DNA of 9,197 bases from Yinghuangia elevatio (GTDB taxonomy: Bacteria; Actinomycetota; Actinomycetes; Streptomycetales; Streptomycetaceae), in NCBI RefSeq assembly GCF_040649515.1, contig NZ_JBEZFP010000223.1:1-9197 (forward strand). The letters run 5' to 3'. Position 1 is the first letter of the stretch, and each line of letters opens with the position of its first letter. A model generated the notes under the pieces. The model saw only the letters and a list, made by a program, of their open reading frames with translations. It was not told the DNA's origin and made no database searches. This document shows positions 6,361 through 9,197 of this stretch, one piece after another. Made by a program: the position numbers and the translations under genes.

Positions 6361-7143
6361 GTGCGCATCGTCAGGTTCTCCACCGGCGACTCCTATTCGT
6401 TCGGCGCGGTGGGGAGCCCCCGCGACCAACCCGACGAACTGGTCGTCGCCGAACTCGACGGGCATCCGTACGCCGGCATCTCGCTCACCGGGCAGAGCCA
6501 CCGGCTCGCCGACGTGCAGCTCCTGTCGCCGGTGCTGCCCAGCAAGATCGTCGGGATCGGCAAGAACTACGCGGACCACGCCGCCGAGATGGGCGGCGAG
6601 GTCCCCGAGGTGCCGATCGTGTTCCTCAAGCCGTCCACCGCGGTGGTCGGCCCGGACGCGCCGGTGGTCTACCCGGAGATCTCCACCGAGGTGCACCACG
6701 AAGCCGAACTGGCCGTGGTGATCGGGCGCCTGTGCCGCGACGTACCCGCCGAGCGCGTCGCCGAGGTCGTCTTCGGCTACACCTGCGCGAACGACGTCAC
6801 GGCGCGCGACCTCCAGCGCAGCGAGGGCCAGTGGGCCCGGGCCAAGGGCTTCGACACCTCGTGCCCGCTCGGGCCCTGGGTCGAGACCGAGCTCGACCCG
6901 TCCGACCTCGCCGTCACCTGCACGGTCAACGGGGACCTGCGGCAGGCCGGGCGCACCTCGCAGATGGTCCGCAGCATCACCGACCTGGTCGTCCATGTGA
7001 CGGCCGCGATGACGCTGCTCCCCGGTGACGTGATCCTCACCGGGACCCCCGCGGGCGTCGGCCCGCTCCAGGTGGGCGACGAGGTCGCCGTCACCGTCGA
7101 AGGCATCGGAACTCTCACCAACAGGGTGATCAAGCGTGGCTAG
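6361..7143 (+). CDS. Fumarylacetoacetate hydrolase (FAH) family protein
   Basis: A 260-aa cytosolic enzyme of the FAH/HpcE fold, which uses a divalent metal to hydrolyse, decarboxylate or isomerise 2-oxo/acylpyruvate-type substrates. Seen directly: IGKNYADHAAEM at 66-77; the metal-ligand pattern HHEAEL with E114 and E116, plus D145 in CANDVTARDLQ; KGFD at 162-165; and TGTPAGVG at 227-234. Length and motifs fit the short single-domain bacterial forms. The GTG start at 6361 has GAGG nine bases upstream. An in-frame TTG at 6340 would add seven unconserved residues. The last 8 bases overlap gltX, so the two are co-translated. Members range from acylpyruvase and oxaloacetate decarboxylase to catechol-pathway isomerases, and the substrate cannot be read from the sequence. 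A housekeeping clean-up role beside gltX is more likely than an aromatic pathway, since no catabolic genes flank it. Confidence 0.92.
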   Translation: MRIVRFSTGDSYSFGAVGSPRDQPDELVVAELDGHPYAGISLTGQSHRLADVQLLSPVLPSKIVGIGKNYADHAAEMGGEVPEVPIVFLKPSTAVVGPDAPVVYPEISTEVHHEAELAVVIGRLCRDVPAERVAEVVFGYTCANDVTARDLQRSEGQWARAKGFDTSCPLGPWVETELDPSDLAVTCTVNGDLRQAGRTSQMVRSITDLVVHVTAAMTLLPGDVILTGTPAGVGPLQVGDEVAVTVEGIGTLTNRVIKRG

Positions 7144-8635
7144 CGAGCCCCAGGGCGCCGATGTGCGCGTCCGTTTCTGTCCCTCCCCGACCGGCAACCC
7201 GCACGTCGGGCTGATCCGCACCTGCCTGTTCAACTGGGCGTTCGCGCGGCACCACGGCGGCACCTTCGTCTTCCGGATCGAGGACACCGACGCCGCGCGC
7301 GACTCGGAGGAGTCGTACGAGCAGCTGCTCGACGCCCTCAAGTGGCTCGGGTTCACCTGGGACGAAGGCCCCGAGGTCGGCGGCCCGCACGCGCCCTACC
7401 GCCAGTCCCAGCGGATGGACATCTACGCGGACGTCGCCAAGCGCCTGCACGAGGCCGGGCACGCGTACGAGTGCTTCTGCACCACCGAGGAGCTGGAGCG
7501 GCGCCGCGACGCCGCGCGTGCCGCCGGCAAGCCGTCCGGGTACGACGGCCACTGCCGCGACCTGAGCGCCGAGCAGGTCGCCGCGTACCGTGCGGAGGGC
7601 CGCGACGCGATCCTGCGCTTCCGCATGCCCGACCGCACGATCACCTTCACCGACCTGGTGCGCGGCGAACTGAGCTTCGAGCCCGAGCACGTGCCCGACT
7701 ACGGCATCGTGCGCGCCAACGGCCGGCCGCTCTACACGCTGGTCAACCCGGTCGACGACGCGCTGATGGAGATCACCCACGTGCTGCGCGGCGAGGACCT
7801 GCTGTCCTCGACGCCGCGTCAGATCGCGCTGTACGCGGCACTCGCCGACATCGGCGTCGGCAACGGCACCACGCCGCGCTTCGGGCACCTGCCGTACGTC
7901 ATGGGCGAGGGCAACAAGAAGCTCTCCAAGCGCGACCCGCAGTCGTCGCTCAACCTGTACCGCGAGCGCGGGTTCATCCCCGAGGGCCTGCTGAACTACC
8001 TTTCGCTGCTCGGCTGGTCGCTCGCGCCCGACCGCGACTACTTCTCCGTCGAGGAGATGGTCGCGGCGTTCGACATCGCGGACGTCAACGCCAACCCGGC
8101 GCGCTTCGACCTCAAGAAGTGCGAGGCGGTGAACGCCGACCACGTGCGCGCGCTGGCCCCCGAGGACTTCCGCGACCGCCTGGTCCCGTTCCTGCAGAAC
8201 GCCGGCCTGCTGCCCGCGCAGCCCACCGCCGGGCAGTTGGACCTGCTGGGCAAGGCCGCGCCGCTCACCCAGGAGCGCATGGTCGTGCTCGGCGAGGTCG
8301 TCGGCATGCTCGGGTTCCTGTTCGTGGCGCCGGAGGACTTCACGCGCGACGAGGCGGACAGCGCCAAGGTGCTGACCGCGGACGCCGCCCCGGTCCTGGA
8401 GGCCTCCGTCACGGCCCTGGAGTCCGTGGAGTGGGCCACGGACCCCATCCAGGCCGTGCTGCGCGAGGCGCTGGTCGACGGCCTGGGCATCAAGCCCAAG
8501 AACGCCTTCACCCCGCTGCGCGTCGCGGTCACCGGCCGCCGCGTGTCGCCGCCGCTGTTCGAGTCGATGGAACTCCTGGGCCGCGAGGCGACCTTGGCCC
8601 GTCTGCGGTCCGCGCTGGACGTCGCGCGCGGCTGA
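7136..8635 (+). CDS. gltX: Glutamyl-tRNA synthetase (GluRS)
   Basis: A 499-aa class I aminoacyl-tRNA synthetase that attaches glutamate to tRNA-Glu, at the usual bacterial length. The HIGH-type signature PSPTGNPHVGL is at 16-26 and the KMSKS-equivalent KLSKR at 262-266. A Cys/Tyr cluster, C113-x-C115 with Y136-x3-C140, resembles the zinc site of some GluRS. RGEDLLSS and LPYVMGEGNKK match the catalytic core, and the last third is the anticodon-binding domain. The start is GTG at 7136, overlapping the FAH-family stop by 8 bases, with AGGG nine bases upstream inside that gene. In actinobacteria GluRS is generally non-discriminating and also charges tRNA-Gln with Glu, which GatCAB then amidates. 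That is family knowledge; no gat gene is in the window. tRNA-Gln and two tRNA-Glu genes lie directly downstream, behind their own promoter. Confidence 0.98.
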   Translation: MASEPQGADVRVRFCPSPTGNPHVGLIRTCLFNWAFARHHGGTFVFRIEDTDAARDSEESYEQLLDALKWLGFTWDEGPEVGGPHAPYRQSQRMDIYADVAKRLHEAGHAYECFCTTEELERRRDAARAAGKPSGYDGHCRDLSAEQVAAYRAEGRDAILRFRMPDRTITFTDLVRGELSFEPEHVPDYGIVRANGRPLYTLVNPVDDALMEITHVLRGEDLLSSTPRQIALYAALADIGVGNGTTPRFGHLPYVMGEGNKKLSKRDPQSSLNLYRERGFIPEGLLNYLSLLGWSLAPDRDYFSVEEMVAAFDIADVNANPARFDLKKCEAVNADHVRALAPEDFRDRLVPFLQNAGLLPAQPTAGQLDLLGKAAPLTQERMVVLGEVVGMLGFLFVAPEDFTRDEADSAKVLTADAAPVLEASVTALESVEWATDPIQAVLREALVDGLGIKPKNAFTPLRVAVTGRRVSPPLFESMELLGREATLARLRSALDVARG

Positions 8636-8663
8636 TCCGCGTCCGTCCTCGCCCGGTCCGTCC

Positions 8664-8701
8664 GGGTGTGCGCACCGTCCCGCGAGGGCGGTGCGCACCC
8701 C
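8664..8701 (+). terminator. Strong terminator hairpin of the FAH-gltX operon
   Basis: GTGCGCACCG (8668-8677) pairs perfectly with CGGTGCGCAC (8689-8698). The stem is extended inward by CCC/GGG around a GCGA (GNRA) tetraloop and outward by GGG/CCC, with single T bulges at 8667 and 8678. This gives 16 base pairs in all, starting 28 bases past the gltX stop. A TTTT run follows at 8715-8718. The outer CCC could alternatively join CCCGACC (8699-8705), which pairs with GGTCGGG (8719-8725). Confidence 0.8.
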
Positions 8702-8716
8702 GACCGGTAACCCGTT

Positions 8717-8745
8717 TTGGTCGGGCCCGCCTGATCGGGTAAAGT
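8717..8745 (+). promoter_or_regulatory. Housekeeping-type promoter for the tRNA cluster
   Basis: TTGGTC (8717-8722) and TAAAGT (8740-8745) are separated by exactly 17 bases and resemble the sigma-70/HrdB consensus. The expected start near 8752 leaves a leader of about 60 bases before tRNA-Gln. The -35 overlaps the downstream arm of the alternative hairpin after gltX. Placement between a terminator and a stable-RNA gene supports the call. Confidence 0.6.
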
Positions 8746-8811
8746 TCTACTCGTTCCGCCCCGCAGGGGGCCGGGACAAGCCAGCAAGATCCCTTTCACG
8801 GGGTCGAGCAT

Positions 8812-8883
8812 TGGGGTATGGGGTAATTGGCAGCCCGACTGGTTCTGGCCCAGTTAGTCTAGGTTCGAGTCCTGGTACCCCAG
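8812..8883 (+). tRNA. tRNA-Gln (anticodon CTG)
   Basis: A 72-nt cloverleaf. The acceptor TGGGGTA pairs fully with TACCCCA. The D-arm is GGGT/GCCC. The anticodon stem ACTGG/CCAGT closes the loop TTCTGGC, with CTG at 8845-8847. The T-stem CTAGG/CCTGG encloses TTCGAGT. The discriminator is G at 8883 and CCA is not encoded. The U1-A72 first pair is a known tRNA-Gln identity feature. It decodes CAG. Confidence 0.95.
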
Positions 8884-8910
8884 CTGTGTCGCCGCAAGGC
8901 GACACGGCTG
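8881..8910 (+). repeat. GCAA-tetraloop hairpin overlapping the 3' end of tRNA-Gln
   Basis: GTGTCGCC (8886-8893) pairs perfectly with GGCGACAC (8898-8905) over a GCAA loop. Pairing can extend outward through CAGCT/GGCTG, with one U-G, to 13 bp, using the last three bases of tRNA-Gln. It could be a processing signal, a partial terminator or a 3' stabiliser. Confidence 0.7.
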
Positions 8911-8911
8911 G

Positions 8912-8931
8912 CGATCACCGCAAGGTGGTCG
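8912..8931 (+). repeat. Second GCAA-tetraloop hairpin
   Basis: CGATCACC (8912-8919) pairs with GGTGGTCG (8924-8931), one U-G wobble, over the same GCAA loop. It starts two bases after the first hairpin and 13 bases before tRNA-Glu. The shared CCGCAAGG-like tops make the two look like a tandem pair. Confidence 0.65.
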
Positions 8932-8944
8932 GCAGTTTGAGTTT

Positions 8945-9017
8945 GGCCCCGTTGTGTAGCGGCCTAGCACGCCGCCCTCTCAAGGCGGTAGCGCGGGTTC
9001 GAATCCCGTCGGGGCTA
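8945..9017 (+). tRNA. tRNA-Glu (anticodon CTC), copy 1
   Basis: A 73-nt cloverleaf. The acceptor GGCCCCG pairs with CGGGGCT, including a G1-U72 wobble. The D-arm is GTGT/GCAC. The anticodon stem CCGCC/GGCGG closes the loop CTCTCAA, with CTC at 8979-8981. The T-stem GCGGG/CCCGT encloses TTCGAAT, and the discriminator is A. CCA is not encoded: CTC follows. It decodes GAG. Confidence 0.96.
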
Positions 9018-9031
9018 CTCGAGAAACACAC

Positions 9032-9055
9032 CGAGGCGTACTTTGGAACGCCTCG
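9032..9055 (+). repeat. Hairpin in the tRNA-Glu spacer
   Basis: CGAGGCGT (9032-9039) and ACGCCTCG (9048-9055) are exact reverse complements around an 8-nt ACTTTGGA loop, 15 bases past tRNA-Glu copy 1. An overlapping alternative stem, CGCCG/CGGCG (9054-9069), competes for its 3' edge. It may be a processing signal or a weak terminator. Confidence 0.6.
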
Positions 9056-9084
9056 CCGTTCGATCGGCGACGATGCGACGGACA

Positions 9085-9102
9085 CCATCCCCTCGGGGAT
9101 GG
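9085..9102 (+). repeat. Hairpin directly before the second tRNA-Glu
   Basis: CCATCCC (9085-9091) pairs perfectly with GGGATGG (9096-9102) over a CTCG loop, ending five bases before tRNA-Glu copy 2. Its closeness to the mature 5' end suggests a role in pre-tRNA structure or in separating the two transcripts. Confidence 0.55.
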
Positions 9103-9107
9103 GCTAG

Positions 9108-9180
9108 GGCCCCGTTGTGTAGCGGCCTAGCACGCCGCCCTCTCAAGGCGGTAGCGCGGGTTCGAATCCCGTCGGGGCTA
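9108..9180 (+). tRNA. tRNA-Glu (anticodon CTC), copy 2
   Basis: All 73 bases are identical to copy 1, 163 bases downstream, with the anticodon CTC at 9142-9144. Unlike copy 1, the discriminator A (9180) is followed directly by CCA (9181-9183), so this copy may carry an encoded 3' CCA. The duplicate probably raises tRNA-Glu(CTC) dosage in a genome where GAG is a favoured codon. The window ends 17 bases later, so its terminator is not visible. Confidence 0.96.
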
Positions 9181-9197
9181 CCACGTACGAAATCCCC

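Noticed and set aside
6037..7356. 439-codon open frame on the minus strand over the small ORF, FAH gene and gltX start
   Set aside because: It crosses several genes and an intergenic region, has no recognisable motif, and the plus strand carries conserved enzyme signatures throughout.
7130..8698. 522-codon open frame on the minus strand opposite gltX
   Set aside because: It is a shadow of gltX: compositionally biased, motif-free, and running through the gltX terminator hairpin.
8945..9180. 73-bp direct repeat as attachment sites of an integrated element
   Set aside because: Both copies are full tRNA-Glu genes with no integrase or foreign DNA between them. The 90-base gap is only a spacer, so simple gene duplication explains it.

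Overview
The window looks like chromosomal DNA from a high-GC actinobacterium, most likely a Streptomycetaceae member. The reasons are strong G/C preference at third codon positions, GTG starts, 4-base ATGA gene overlaps, a complete 'conservon' (cvn) signalling cassette, and a gltX/tRNA-Gln/tRNA-Glu cluster. From memory, the order cvnABCD / FAH-family gene / gltX / tRNA-Gln / tRNA-Glu / tRNA-Glu resembles the cvn1-gltX locus of Streptomyces coelicolor. I could not check this.

Minus strand, 97-5558: a four-gene operon read right to left. cvnA is a very large membrane sensor kinase-like protein with a disordered Gln/Pro-rich tail. It is followed by cvnB (Roadblock/LC7), cvnC (DUF742) and cvnD (small GTPase). 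All junctions overlap (4, 4 and 20 bases), so the four products are probably made together. In S. coelicolor such proteins form a membrane-associated complex compared with eukaryotic G-protein receptor systems. A GC-rich hairpin lies just past cvnD.

Intergenic, about 5559-6103: an unusually AT-richer divergent control region. It holds a BldD-box-like palindrome, a spaced direct repeat, a spaced inverted repeat and several short dyads.

Plus strand, 6104-6271: an unrecognised 55-aa small ORF carrying two copies of the peptide TANPRRT. This is the least explained gene-like object in the window.

Plus strand, 6361-8635: an FAH-family hydrolase/isomerase gene overlapping gltX (glutamyl-tRNA synthetase) by 8 bases, ended by a strong GNRA-capped terminator hairpin.

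Plus strand, 8717-9183: a recognisable promoter (TTGGTC-17-TAAAGT), tRNA-Gln(CTG), and two identical tRNA-Glu(CTC) genes, separated by spacers full of hairpins. GltX therefore sits beside the tRNAs it probably charges. In actinobacteria GluRS usually also mis-charges tRNA-Gln for GatCAB amidation.

No mobile element, CRISPR array, phage gene or obvious foreign segment was seen. Most of the window is well-known biology. The possible novelty is the small repeated-motif ORF, its control region, and the hairpin-rich tRNA spacers.
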